Source: Petrolisthes cinctipes
Lineage: Eukaryota; Arthropoda; Malacostraca; Decapoda; Porcellanidae
Assembly (NCBI GenBank): GCA_033782935.1
Contig: JAWQEG010001234.1
Span: 1,310,501-1,374,500, forward strand
Direction: 5' to 3'
DNA length: 64,000 bases
Of the stretch, positions 27,486 to 40,599 are shown piece by piece. The position numbers and the translations under genes were made by a program. The notes beneath the pieces were generated by a model. It saw nothing but the letters and a program-made list of their open reading frames with translations, searched no databases and was not told where the DNA came from. The stretch's first letter is position 1, and each line of letters begins with the position of its first letter.

Positions 27486-27756
27486 TGATTGATTGATTTA
27501 GAAATGCCATGAGGCATTTGGCGGCGCAACAGCTATGGTCATATACCGCCCAATACAAAGTAGTCATCTACATCATTAATAAAATATTTACACAAACTAA
27601 ACAGACTTCTCCACCTCGAAAGGGATAGGCAGCATGAATAAAAGAACATACAAACTAAAAGGCACATTTATACTAAAAAACCTGACTAATTCAAGTAAAA
27701 TATATAAAAGATAAGAAAACGTTTAACTATCTAAAAAGCCATAAATATAAAATAAT
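27486..27756 (-). other. LINE 3' untranslated region and (AATC)n tail
   Basis: Following the ORF2 stop are about 270 bp of A+T-rich non-coding sequence, then about 60 bp that are less A+T-rich ('gcggtatatgaccatagctg', read on the - strand). The element ends in repeats of AATC against the satellite at 27485/27486. Three tail repeats can be counted. In related LINEs the 3' end is what the reverse transcriptase recognises; that role here is inference. Confidence 0.75.
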
Positions 27757-28412
27757 TCACAACTTTTGGAGGAGGCCTGCCTCCTCCACATAGGAGAGGG
27801 TGTTCCCTCCCACACTACAAGCCTCCTCCCCGAGCACCTGGGAGAGACTGTAAGAACCGTCACCCTTCCGGTACTCGGAGAGGTGCCTACGACGAAGGTC
27901 CCCAAGGCTGGGACACTTGACAATTAGATGCCGTACTGTCAAAGGGACAAGACAATCATCACAGTAGGGAGGGTGAGCCCTCTCCATTAAAAAGCCATGA
28001 GTCAATAATGTGTGGCCAATGCGGAGTCGGACAAGAGCTGTCTCCCACCGGCGGGACAGGCCACTGTAGCTCCACAAACCAAGACGCTGGCGGATGTCGC
28101 GGAGCTTGTTAGCCCCGACGGCGTCCCATCTGTCCTGAAAGCAGGAACGAACGGTAGCATCTATGTAGGGTCGAAGGTCCACTGCAGGAACAGGATGATG
28201 CCTGGCAGGAGGCCGGGAATTGGAGACCACAGCCCTAGCCAGGGCGTCAGCCCGCTCATTCCCATCAACACCCACATGGGCCGGGACCCAACAAAAAGTT
28301 ACTTTGCGGCCACGACGACCCAGGAGGACAAGCCACTCAAGAATGGCCAACACCAGGGGATGGGTAGAGTTAAAATTGCACAAGGCCTGCAAGGCACTAC
28401 AGGAATCGCTAA
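27757..28412 (-). pseudogene. LINE ORF2 C-terminus: partial RNase H domain and CCHC knuckle
   Basis: About 218 codons are open from the truncation point to a TGA stop. The fragment begins at 'FSDSCSALQAL', matching the third conserved RNase H strand with its catalytic Asp (TDS-like). About 40 residues later comes 'FCWVPAHVGVDGNERADALA', the WVPxHxGxxGNExAD signature with the last catalytic Asp and the conserved His. The first catalytic Asp and the Glu of the RNase H DEDD set, and all reverse transcriptase and endonuclease domains, are missing upstream, so it cannot be an active enzyme alone. Near the C-terminus a CX2CX7HX4C motif (CDDC...H...C) is the knuckle typical of these LINE proteins. 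The frame is undisrupted, suggesting a fairly young insertion. By chance the frame stays open into the adjoining satellite to an ATG at 28525-28527, giving a 256-codon chimera; I regard that start as meaningless. Confidence 0.88.
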
Positions 28413-28449
28413 AAAGTCGATATCTCAAATTCAGGCCCAAAACACCTGA

Positions 28450-29550
28450 AAATTCGATATTTGGTGTCCCAGAAGCGATCTGTACATGCCTACTCCGTGT
28501 TAGAGTATTTTCAATATACTGGCCCAAAACATACTGAAAATCGATCTTTTAGGTGCCCAAATGTCGATATGTGGATGCATCTTCTGTACCCGTTTATATC
28601 TCAAATTCAGGCTCCAAACACCCGAAAATTCGATATTTTGGGGTCCCAGAAGCGATCTGTACTTGCCTACCTGGTGTTAGAGTATTTTCAAAATACAGGC
28701 CCAAAACAGGCTGAAAATCGATATTTTAGGTGACAAAGTCAATATGTGTATGCATCTTCTGCTCGCGTTTATATCCCAAATTCAACCTCAAAACACCTGA
28801 AAATTCGATATTTTTCGGTCCCAGAAGCGATCTGTACATGACTACTCAGTGCTAGAATGTTTTCAAAATATTGGCTCAAAACATGCTAAAAATCGATATT
28901 TTAAGTGTCCAAAGTCGATGTGTGCATGCATCTTCTGTACCCGTTTATATCTCAAATTCAGGCTCAAAACACCCGAAAATTCGATATTTTGGGGTCCCAG
29001 AAGTGATCTGTACATGCCTACTTAGTTCTAGAATATTTTCAAAATATAGGCCCAAAACATATTGAAAATCGATCTTTTAGGTGCCCAAAAGTCGATATGT
29101 GCATGCATCTTCTGTACCCGTTTATATCTCAAATTCAGGCTCCAAACACCCGAAAATTCGATATTTTTGGGTCCCAGAAGCGATCTGTACATGCCTACAG
29201 GCCCAAAACATGCTGAAAATCGATAATTTAGGTGCCCAAAGTCAATATGTGTATGCATGTTCTGCATTCGTTTATATCTCAAATTCAACCTCAAAACACC
29301 CGAAAATTCGATATTTTGGAGTCCCAGAAGCGATCTGTACATGCCTACAGGCCCAAAACATGCTAAAATCGATATTTTAGGTGCCCAAAGTCGATATGTG
29401 CATGCATCTTCTGTACCCGTTTATATCTCAAATTCAGGCTCAAAACACCCGAAAATTCGGTATTTTTGGGTCCTAGAAGCGATCTGTACATGCCTACTCC
29501 TAGTTAGAATGTTTTCAAAATACAGAACCAAAACATGCTCATAATCGATA
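28450..29550 (-). repeat. Right-arm block recurring about 11 kb away (39.5-40.3 kb)
   Basis: Monomers just right of the LINE recur in similar order at about 39500-40250. Shared rare features include 'caatatactggccc', 'gcccaaatgtcgatatgtgg', 'aaaacaggctg' and two successive 150-bp monomers with 'catgcctacaggccc' (29197/29347 and 39898/40047). Parts also match 43.4-43.8 kb and 49.2-49.8 kb. The block next to the inversion point is therefore an ordinary member of the right-arm repertoire. Confidence 0.7.
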
Positions 29551-30539
29551 TTTTAGGTTCCCAAAAGTCGATATGTGCATGCATCTTCAGTGCCTGTTTA
29601 TATGTCAAATTTAGGCTCAAAACACCCGAAAATTCGATATTTTGGGGTCACAGAAGCGATCTGTTCATGCCTACTCAGTGCTAGAATATTTTCAAAATAT
29701 AGGCCCAAAACATGCTAGAAATCGATATATTAGGTGCCCAAAGTCGATATCTCAAATTCAAGCCCAAAACACCCGAAAATTCGATATTTCGGGGTCCCAG
29801 AAGCGATCTGTACATGCCTACTCCATGTTAGAGTATTTTCAAAATACAGGCCCAAAATATGCTGAAAATCGATATTTTAAGTGTCCAAAGTCGATATGTG
29901 CATGCATATTCTGTACCCATTTATATCTCAAATTCAGGCTCAAAACACCCGAAAATTCGATATTTTGGGGTCCCAGACGTGATCTGTAAATGCCTACTTA
30001 GTGCTAGAATATTATCAAAATATAGGCCCAAAACATGCTATAAATCAATATTTTAGGTGCCCAAAGTCGATATCTGAAATTCAGGCCCAAAACACCTGAA
30101 AATTCGATATTTTGGGGTCCGAGAAGCGAACTGTACATGCCTACTCCGTGTTAGAGTATTTTCAAAATACAGGCCCAAAACATAATGGAAATCGATATTT
30201 TAGGTATCCAAAGTCAATATGTGTATGCATCTTCTGCACCCGTTTATATCCCAAATTCAACCTCAAAACACCCGAAAATTCGAAATTTGTGGGTCCCAGA
30301 AGCGATCTGTACATGCCTACTTAGTGCTAGAATGTTTTCAAAATATAGGCTCATAACATGCTAAAAATCGATATTTTAAGTGTCCAAAGTCGATATGTGG
30401 ATGTATCTTCTGTACCCGTTTACATCTCAAATTCAGGCTCAAAACACCCGAAAATTCGATATTTTTGGGTCTTAGAAGCGATCTGTCATGCCTACTCCTA
30501 GTTAGAATGTTTTCAAGATACAGACCCAAAACATGCTCA

Positions 30540-33500
30540 AAATCGATATTTTAGGTGCCCAAAAGTGGATATGTGCATCCATCTTCTGTATACGTTTATA
30601 TCTCAAATTCAGGCTCAAAACACCCTAAAATTCGATATTTTGGGGTCCCAGAAGCTATCTGTACATGCCTACTCAGTGCTAGAATATTTTTAAAATATAG
30701 GCCTAAAACATGCTAAAAATCGATATTTTTGGTGCCCAAAGTCGATATCTCAAATTCAGGCCCAAAACACCCGAAAATTCGATATTTTGGGGTCCCAGTA
30801 GCGATCTGTACATGCCTACTCCGTGTTAGAGTATTTTCAAAATACAGGCCCAAAACATACAGAAAATCTATATTTTAGGTGCCCAAAAGTCGGTATGTGC
30901 ATGCATCTTCTGTACCCTTTTATATCTCAAATTCAGGCTCTAAGCACCCGAAAATTCGATACTTTGGGGTCCCAGAAGAGATCTGTACATGTCTACTCAG
31001 ATACAGGTCCAAAACATGCTGAAAATCGATATTTTAGGTGCCCAAAGTCAATATGTGTATGCACCTTCTGCACGCTTTTATATCTCAAATTCAACCTCAA
31101 ACACCCGAAAATTCGATATTTTTGGGTCCCAGAAGCGATCTGTACATGCCTACTCCGTGTTAGAGTATTTTCAATATACAGGCCCAAAACATACTGAAAA
31201 TCGATCTTTTAGGTGCCTAAAAGTCGATATGTGTATGCATCTTCTGCACCTGTTTATATCCCAAATTCAACCTCAAAACACCCGAAAATTCGATATTTTG
31301 GGGGCCCAGAAGTGATCTGTACATGCCTACTTAGTGCTAGAATATTTTCAAAATATAGGCTCAAAACATGCTAAAAATCGATATTTTTAGTGTCCAAAGT
31401 CGATATGTGCATTCATCTTCTGTACCCGTTTATATCTCAAATTCAGGCTCAAAACACCCGAAAATTCGATATTTTGGGGTCCCAGAAGCGATTTGTACAT
31501 GCCTACTCTGATACAGGCACAATACATGCTGAAAATCGATATTTTAGGTGCCCAAAGTCAATATGTGTATGCATCTTCTGCAACCATTTATATCCCAAAT
31601 TCAACCTCAAAACACCCGAAAATTCGATATTTTTGGGTCCCAGAAGCGATCTGTACATGCCTACTCAGTGCTAGAATGTTTTCAAAATATAGGCTCAAAA
31701 CATGCTAAAACTCGATATTTTAAGTGTCCAAATTCGATATGTGCATGAATCTTCTGTACCCGTTTATATCTCAAATTCAGGCTCAAAACACCCGAAAATT
31801 ATATATTTTGGGGTCCCAGAAGTGATCTGTACATGCCTACTTAGTGCTAGAATATTATCAAAATATAGGCCCAAAACATGTTAAAAATCAATATTTTAGG
31901 TGCCCAAAGTCGATATCTCAAATTCAGGCCCAAAACACCCGAAAATTCGATATTTTGGGGTCCGAGAAGCGAACTGTACATGCCTACTCCGTGTTACAGT
32001 ATTTTCAAAATACAGGCCCAAAACATAATGAAAATCGATCTTTTAGGTACCCAAAGTCAATATGTGTATGCATCTTCTGCACCCGTTTATATCCCAAATT
32101 CAACCTCAAAACACCCGAAAATTCGATATTTTTGGGTCCCAGAAGCGATCTGTACAAGCCTACGTAGTGCTAGAATGTTTTCAAAATATAGGCTCATAAC
32201 ATGCTAAAAATCGATATTTTAAGTGTCCAAAGTCGATATGTGCATGTATCTTCTGTACCCGTTTATATCTCAAATTCAGGCTCAAAACACCCGAAAATTC
32301 GATATTTTTGGGTCCTAAAAGCGATCTTTCATGCCTACTCCTAGTTAGAATGTTTTCAAGATACAGACCCAAAACATGCTCAAAATCGATATTTTAGGTG
32401 CCCAAAAGTCGATATGTGCATGCATCTTCTGTACCCGTTTATATTTCAAATTCAGGATCAAAACACCCGAAAATTCGATATTTAGGGGTCCCAGAAGCGA
32501 TCTGTACATGCCTACTCAGTGCTATAATATTTTCAAAATATAGGCCTAAAACATGCTAAAAATCGATATTTTAAGGGCCTAAAGTCGATATCTCAAATTC
32601 AGGCCCAAATCACCCGAAAATTCGATATTTGGGGGTCCCAGAAGCGATCTGTACATGCCTACTCCGTGTTAGAGTATTTTCAAAATACAGGCCCAAAACA
32701 TACTGAAAATCGATCTTTTAGGTGCCCAAAAGTCGATATGTGCATGCATCTTCTGTACCCGTTTATATCTCAAATTCAGGCTCCAAACACCCGAAATATC
32801 GTTATTTTGGGGTCCCAGAAGTGATCTGTACATGCCTACTCAGATACAGGCCCAAAACATGCTGAAAATCGATATTTTAGATGACTAAAGTCAATATGTG
32901 TATGCATCTTCTGCACTCGTTTATATCTCAAATTCAACCTCAAAACACCCGAAAATTCGATATATTTGGGTCCCAGAAGCGATCTGTACATGCCTACTCA
33001 GTGCTAGAATGTTTTCAAAAAATAGGCTCAAAACATGCTAAAAATCTATATTTTAAGTGTCCAAAGTCGATATGTGCATGCATCTTCTGTTCCCGTTTAT
33101 ATCTCAAATTCAGGCCCAAAACACCCGAAAATTCGGAATTTTTGGGTCCTAGAAGCGATCTGTACATGCCTACTCTTAGTTAGAATGTTTTCAAGATTCA
33201 GACCGAAAACATGCTCAAATTCGATATTTTGGGTGCTCAAAAGTCGATATGTGCATGCATTTTCTGCACCCGTTTATATCCCAAATTCAACCTCAAAACA
33301 CCCGAAAATTCTATATTTTTGGGTCCTAGAAGCGGTCTGTACATGCCTACTCCTAGTTACAATGTTTTCAAGATACAGACCCAAAACATGCTAAAAATCG
33401 ATATTTTAGGTGCCCAAAAGTCGATATGTGCATGAATCTTCTGTATCCGTTTATATCTCAAATTCAGTCTCAAAACACCCGAAAAATCGATATTTTGGGG

Positions 33501-36500
33501 TCCCAGAAGCGATCTGTACATGCCTACTCGGTGCTAGAATATTTTCAAAATACAGGCCCAAAACATGCTGAAAATCGATATTTTAGGTGACCAAAGTCAA
33601 TATGTGTATGCATCTTCTGCAAGCTTTTATATCCCAAATTCAACTTCAAAACACCCGAAAATTCGAAATTTTTGGATCCCAGAAGCGATCTCTACATGCC
33701 TACTCAGTGCTAGAATGTTTTCAAAATATAGGCTCAAAACATGCTAAAACTCGATATCTTAAGTGTCCAAATTCGATATGTGCATGAATCTTCTGTACCC
33801 GTTTATATCTCAAATTCAGGCTCGAAACACCCGAAAATTTGATATTTTGGGGTCCCAGAAGCGATCTGTACATGGCTACTCAGTGCTAGAATATTTTCAA
33901 AAGATAGGTCCAAAACATGCTAAAAATTGATATTTTAGGTGCCCAAAGTCGATATCTCAAATTCAGGCCCAAAACACCCAAAAATTCGATATTTTGGGGT
34001 CCCAGAAGCGATCTGTACATGCCTACTCCGTGTTAGAGTATTTTCAAATTACAGGCCCAAAACATACAGAAGATCGATATTTTAGGTGCCCAAAAGTCGA
34101 TATGTGCATGCATCTTCTGTACCCGTTTATATCTCTAATTCAGGCTCCAAACACCCGAAAATTCGATATTTTGGGGTCCTAGAAGCGATCTGTACATGCC
34201 TACTGAGATACAGGCCCAAAACATGCTGAAAATCGATATTTTAGGTGCCCAAAGTCAATATGTGTATGCATCTTCTGCATCCGTTTATATCTCAAATTCA
34301 GGCTCCAAACCCCCCAAAAAATCGATATTTTGGGGTCCCAGAAGCAATCTGTACATGCCTACTCAGATACAGGCCCAAAACATACTGGAAATGGATATTT
34401 TAAGTGACCAAAGTCAATATGTGTATGCATCTTCTTCACTCGTTTATATCTCAAATTCAATCTCAAAACACCCGAAAATTCGATATTTTTGGGTCCTAGA
34501 AGCGATCTGTACATGCCTACTCCTAGTTAGAATGTTTTCAAGATACAGACCCAAAACATGCTCAAAATCGATATTTTAGGTGCCCAAAAGTGGATATGTG
34601 CATCCATCTTCTGTATACGTTTATATCTCAAATTCAGGCTCAAAACACCCTAAAATTCGATATTTTGGGGTCCCAGAAGCTATCTGTACATGCCTACTCA
34701 GTGCTAGAATATTTTTAAAATATAGGCCTAAAACATGCTAAAAATCGATATTTTTGGTGCCCAAAGTCGATATCTCAAATTCAGGCCCAAAACACCCGAA
34801 AATTCGATATTTTGGGGTCCCAGTAGCGATCTGTACATGCCTACTCCGTGTTAGAGTATTTTCAAAATACAGGCCCAAAACATACAGAAAATCTATATTT
34901 TAGGTGCCCAAAAGTCGGTATGTGCATGCATCTTCTGTACCCTTTTATATCTCAAATTCAGGCTCTAAGCACCCGAAAATTCGATACTTTGGGGTCCCAG
35001 AAGAGATCTGTACATGTCTACTCAGATACAGGTCCAAAACATGCTGAAAATCGATATTTTAGGTGCCCAAAGTCAATATGTGTATGCACCTTCTGCACGC
35101 TTTTATATCTCAAATTCAACCTCAAACACCCGAAAATTCGATATTTTTGGGTCCCAGAAGCGATCTGTACATGCCTACTCCGTGTTAGAGTATTTTCAAT
35201 ATACAGGCCCAAAACATAATGAAAATCGATCTTTTAGGTGCCTAAAAGTCGATATGTGTATGCATCTTCTGCACCTGTTTATATCCCAAATTCAACCTCA
35301 AAACACCCGAAAATTCGATATTTTGGGGGCCTAGAAGTGATCTGTACATGCCTACTTAGTGCTAGAATATTTTCAAAATATAGGCTCAAAACATGCTAAA
35401 AATCGATATTTTTAGTGTCCAAAGTCGATATGTGCATTCATCTTCTGTACCCGTTTATATCTCAAATTCAGGCTCAAAACACCCGAAAATTCGATATTTT
35501 GGGGTCCCAGAAGCGATTTGTACATGCCTACTCTGATACAGGCACAATACATGCTGAAAATCGATATTTTAGGTGCCCAAAGTCAATATGTGTATGCATC
35601 TTCTGCAACCATTTATATCCCAAATTCAACCTCAAAACACCCGAAAATTCGATATTTTTGGGTCCTAGAAGCGATCTGTACATGCCTACTCAGTGCTAGA
35701 ATGTTTTCAAAATATACGCTTAAAACATGCTAAAAATCGATATTTTCGGTGCCCAAAGTAGATATCTCAAATTCAGACCCAAAACACCCGAAAATTCGAT
35801 ATTTTGGGGTCCCAGAAGCGATCTGTACATGCCTACTCCATGTTAGAGTATTTTCAAAATACAGGCCCAAAACATACAGAAAATCGATATTTTAGGTGCT
35901 CAAAAGTCGATATGTGCATGCATCTTCTGTACCCGTTTATATCTCAAATTCAGGCCCAAAACACCCGAAAATTCGGTATTTTTGGGTCCTAGAAGCGATC
36001 TGTACATGCCTACTCCTAGTTAGAATGTTTTCAAGATACAGACCCAAAACATGCTAAAAATCGATATTTTAGCTGCCCAAAAGTCGATATGTGCATGCAT
36101 CTTCTGTACCCGTTTATATCTCAAATTCATTCTCAAAACACCCGAAAAATTGATATTTTGGGGTCCCAGAAGCGATCTGTACATGCCTACTCGGTGCGAG
36201 AATATTTTCAAAATACAGGCCCAAAACATGCTGAAAATCGATATTTTAGGTAACCAAAGTCAATATGTGTATGCATCTTCTGCACCCTTTTATATCCCAA
36301 ATTCAACCTCAAAACACCCGAAAATTCGATATTTTTGGGTCCCAGAAGCGATCTGTACATGCCTACTCAGTGCTAGAATGTTTTCAAAATATAGGCTCAA
36401 AACATGCTAAAACTCGATATTTTAAGTGTCCAAATTCGATATGTGCATGAATCTTCTGTACCCGTTTATATCTCAAATTCAGGCTCAAAACACCCGAAAA

Positions 36501-39266
36501 TTATATATTTTGGGGTCCCAGAAGTGATCTGTACATGCCTACTTAGTGCTAGAATATTATCAAAATATAGGCCCAAAACATGTTAAAAATCAATATTTTA
36601 GGTGCCCAAAGTCGATATCTCAAATTCAGGCCCAAAACACCCGAAAATTCGATATTTTGGGGTCCGAGAAGCGAACTGTACATGCCTACTCCGTGTTACA
36701 GTATTTTCAAAATACAGGCCCAAAACATAATGAAAATCGATCTTTTAGGTACCCAAAGTCAATATGTGTATGCATCTTCTGCACCCGTTTATATCCCAAA
36801 TTCAACCTCAAAACACCCGAAAATTCGATATTTTTGGGTCCCAGAAGCGATCTGTACAAGCCTACGTAGTGCTAGAATGTTTTCAAAATATAGGCTCATA
36901 ACATGCTAAAAATCGATATTTTAAGTGTCCAAAGTCGATATGTGCATGTATCTTCTGTACCCGTTTATATCTCAAATTCAGGCTCAAAACACCCGAAAAT
37001 TCGATATTTTTGGGTCCTAAAAGCGATCTTTCATGCCTACTCCTAGTTAGAATGTTTTCAAGATACAGACCCAAAACATGCTCAAAATCGATATTTTAGG
37101 TGCCCAAAAGTCGATATGTGCATGCATCTTCTGTACCCGTTTATATTTCAAATTCAGGATCAAAACACCCGAAAATTCGATATTTAGGGGTCCCAGAAGC
37201 GATCTGTACATGCCTACTCAGTGCTATAATATTTTCAAAATATAGGCCTAAAACATGCTAAAAATCGATATTTTAAGGGCCCAAAGTCGATATCTCAAAT
37301 TCAGGCCCAAATCACCCGAAAATTCGATATTTGGGGGTCCCAGAAGCGATCTGTACATGCCTACTCCGTGTTAGAGTATTTTCAAAATACAGGCCCAAAA
37401 CATACTGAAAATCGATCTTTTAGGTGCCCAAAAGTCGATATGTGCATGCATCTTCTGTACCCGTTTATATCTCAAATTCAGGCTCCAAACACCCGAAATA
37501 TCGTTATTTTGGGGTCCCAGAAGTGATCTGTACATGCCTACTCAGATACAGGCCCAAAACATGCTGAAAATCGATATTTTAGATGACTAAAGTCAATATG
37601 TGTATGCATCTTCTGCACTCGTTTATATCTCAAATTCAACCTCAAAACAACCGAAAATTCGATATATTTGGGTCCCAGAAGCGATCTGTACATGCCTACT
37701 CAGTGCTAGAATGTTTTCAAAATATAGGCTCAAAACATGCTAAAAATCTATATTTTAAGTGTCCAAAGTCGATATGTGCATGCATCTTCTGTTCCCGTTT
37801 ATATCTCAAATTCAGGCCCAAAACACCCGAAAATTCGGAATTTTTGGGTCCTAGAAGCGATCTGTACATGCCTACTCTTAGTTAGAATGTTTTCAAGATT
37901 CAGACCGAAAACATGCTCAAATTCGATATTTTGGGTGCTCAAAAGTCGATATGTGCATGCATCTTCTGCACCCGTTTATATCCCAAATTCAACCTCAAAA
38001 CACCCGAAAATTCTATATTTTTGGGTCCTAGAAGCGGTCTGTACATGCCTACTCCTAGTTACAATGTTTTCAAGATACAGACCCAAAACATGCTAAAAAT
38101 CGATATTTTAGGTGCCCAAAAGTCGATATGTGCATGAATCTTCTGTATCCGTTTATATCTCAAATTCAGTCTCAAAACACCCGAAAAATCGATATTTTGG
38201 GGTCCCAGAAGCGATCTGTACATGCCTACTCGGTGCTAGAATATTTTCAAAATACAGGCCCAAAACATGCTGAAAATCGATATTTTAGGTGACCAAAGTC
38301 AATATGTGTATGCATCTTCTGCAAGCTTTTATATCCCAAATTCAACTTCAAAACACCCGAAAATTCGAAATTTTTGGATCCCAGAAGCGATCTCTACATG
38401 CCTACTCAGTGCTAGAATGTTTTCAAAATATAGGCTCAAAACATGCTAAAACTCGATATCTTAAGTGTCCAAATTCGATATGTGCATGAATCTTCTGTAC
38501 CCGTTTATATCTCAAATTCAGGCTCGAAACACCCGAAAATTTGATATTTTAGGGTCCCAGAAGCGATCTGTACATGGCTACTCAGTGCTAGAATATTTTC
38601 AAAAGATAGGTCCAAAACATGCTAAAAATTGATATTTTAGGTGCCCAAAGTCGATATCTCAAATTCAGGCCCAAAACACCCACAAATTCGATATTTTGGG
38701 GTCCCAGAAGCGATCTGTACATGCCTACTCCGTGTTAGAGTATTTTCAAATTACAGGCCCAAAACATACAGAAGATCGATATTTTAGGTGCCCAAAAGTC
38801 GATATGTGCATGCATCTTCTGTACCCGTTTATATCTCTAATTCAGGCTCCAAACACCCGAAAATTCGATATTTTGGGGTCCTAGAAGCGATCTGTACATG
38901 CCTACTGAGATACAGGCCCAAAACATGCTGAAAATCGATATTTTAGGTGCCCAAAGTCAATATGTGTATGCATCTTCTGCATCCGTTTATATCTCAAATT
39001 CAGGCTCCAAACCCCCCAAAAAATCGATATTTTGGGGTCCCAGAAGCAATCTGTACATGCCTACTCAGATACAGGCCCAAAACATACTGGAAATGGATAT
39101 TTTAAGTGACCAAAGTCAATATGTGTATGCATCTTCTTCACTCGTTTATATCTCAAATTCAATCTCAAAACACCCGAAAATTCGATATTTTTGGGTCCTA
39201 GAAGCGATCTGTACATGCCTACTCCTAGTTAGATTGTTTTCAAGATACAGACCCAAAACATGCTCA
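30540..39266 (-). repeat. Large near-identical tandem duplication (offsets 4025 and 4702 bp)
   Basis: Copy 1 (about 30540-34564) is followed directly by copy 2 (about 34565-39266). The offset is 4025 bp at the start (30823/34848, 31390/35415) and 4702 bp from about 31700/36404 onward (32881/37583, 33565/38267, 34196/38898). Copy 2 thus holds about 677 extra bp, four monomers, at about 35.7-36.4 kb. In the later 2.9 kb I see only about ten or fewer differences (for example near 32580, 32969, 33019, 33257, 33851, 33979 and 34524). This is the longest nearly identical repeat in the window. The copy boundary lies at a B-class monomer carrying 'aagtggatatgtgcatcc'. Confidence 0.88.
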
Positions 39267-40599
39267 AAATCGATATTTTAGGTGCCCAAAAGTCGATATG
39301 TGGATGCATCTTCTGTACCCGTTTATATCTCAAATTCAGGCTCAAAACACCAGAAAATTCGATATTTTGGAATCCCAGAAGCGATCTGTACATCCCTATC
39401 AGTGCTAGAATATTTTCAAAATATAGGCCCAAAACATGCTAAAAATCGATATTTTAGGTTCCCAAAGTTGTTATCTCAAATTCACCCCCAAAACACCCGA
39501 AAATTCGATATTTTGGGGTCCCAGAAGCGATCTGTACATGCCTACTCCGTGTTAGAGTATTTTCAATATACTGGCCCAAAACATACTGAAAATCGATCTT
39601 TTAGGTGCCCAAATGTCGATATGTGGATGCATCTTCTGTACCCATTTATATCTCAAATTCAGGCTCCAAACACCCGAAAATTCGATATTTTGGGGTCCCA
39701 GAAGCGATCTGTACTTGCCTACCTCGTGTTAGAGTATTTTCAAAATACAGGCCCAAAACAGGCTGAAAATCTATCTTTTAGGTGCCCAAAAGTCGATATG
39801 TGGATGCATCTTCTGTACCCGTTTATATCTCAAATTCAGGCTCCAAACACCCGAAAATTCGATATTTGGGGGTCCCAGAAGCGATATGTACATGACTACA
39901 GGCCCAAAACATGCTGAAAATCGATAATTTAGGTGCCCAAAGTCAATATGTGTATGCATCTTCTGCACTCGTTTATATCGCAAATTCAACCTCAAAACAC
40001 CCGAAAATTCGATATTTTGGGGTCCCAGAAGCGATCTGTACATGCCTACAGGCCCAAAACATGCTGAAAATCGATATTTTAGGTGCCCAAAGTCGATATT
40101 TGCATGCATCTTCTGTACCCGTTCATATCTCAAATTCAGGCTCAAAACACCCGAAAATTCGGTATTTTTGGGTCCTAGAAACGATTTGTACATGCCTACT
40201 CCTAGTTAGAATGTTTTCAATATACAGACCCAAAACATGCTCATAATCGATATTTTAGGTTACCAAAAGTCGATATGTGCATTCATCTTCAGTGCCTGTT
40301 TATTGGTCAAATTTAGGCTCAAAACACCCGAAAATTCGATATTTTGGGGTCCCATAAGCGATCTGTACATGCCTATTCAGATACAGGCCCAAAACATGCT
40401 GAAAATCGATATTTTAAGTGTCCAAAGTCGATATGTGGATGCATCTTCTGTACCCGTTTATATCTCAAATTCAGGCTCCAAACACCCGAAAATTAGATAT
40501 TTTGGGGTCCCAGAAGCTATCTGTACTTGCCTACCCAGTGCTAGAATGTTTTCATAATATAGGCTCAAAACATGCTAAAAATCGATATTTTAAGTGTCC

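Larger units (their letters stand above)
27486..28412 (-). mobile_element. 5'-truncated non-LTR retrotransposon (LINE) fragment
   Basis: This 927-bp non-satellite segment reads on the - strand. It opens inside an RNase H coding region at 28412, runs to a stop codon at 27757-27759, continues through about 270 bp of 3' untranslated sequence and ends in a short 'aatcaatcaatca' tail at 27486-27500. A missing 5' part and a simple-repeat 3' tail are the usual result of incomplete target-primed reverse transcription. RNase H downstream of reverse transcriptase, followed by a CCHC-type knuckle, occurs in I-group and some jockey-like LINEs; I cannot fix the clade. No target-site duplication is visible. 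The satellite on its two sides runs in opposite directions, which a simple insertion does not explain. Confidence 0.88.

Noticed and set aside
28012..28537. Two + strand frames of 145 and 105 codons over the LINE
   Set aside because: They are antisense shadows of the RNase H coding sequence and run into the satellite.
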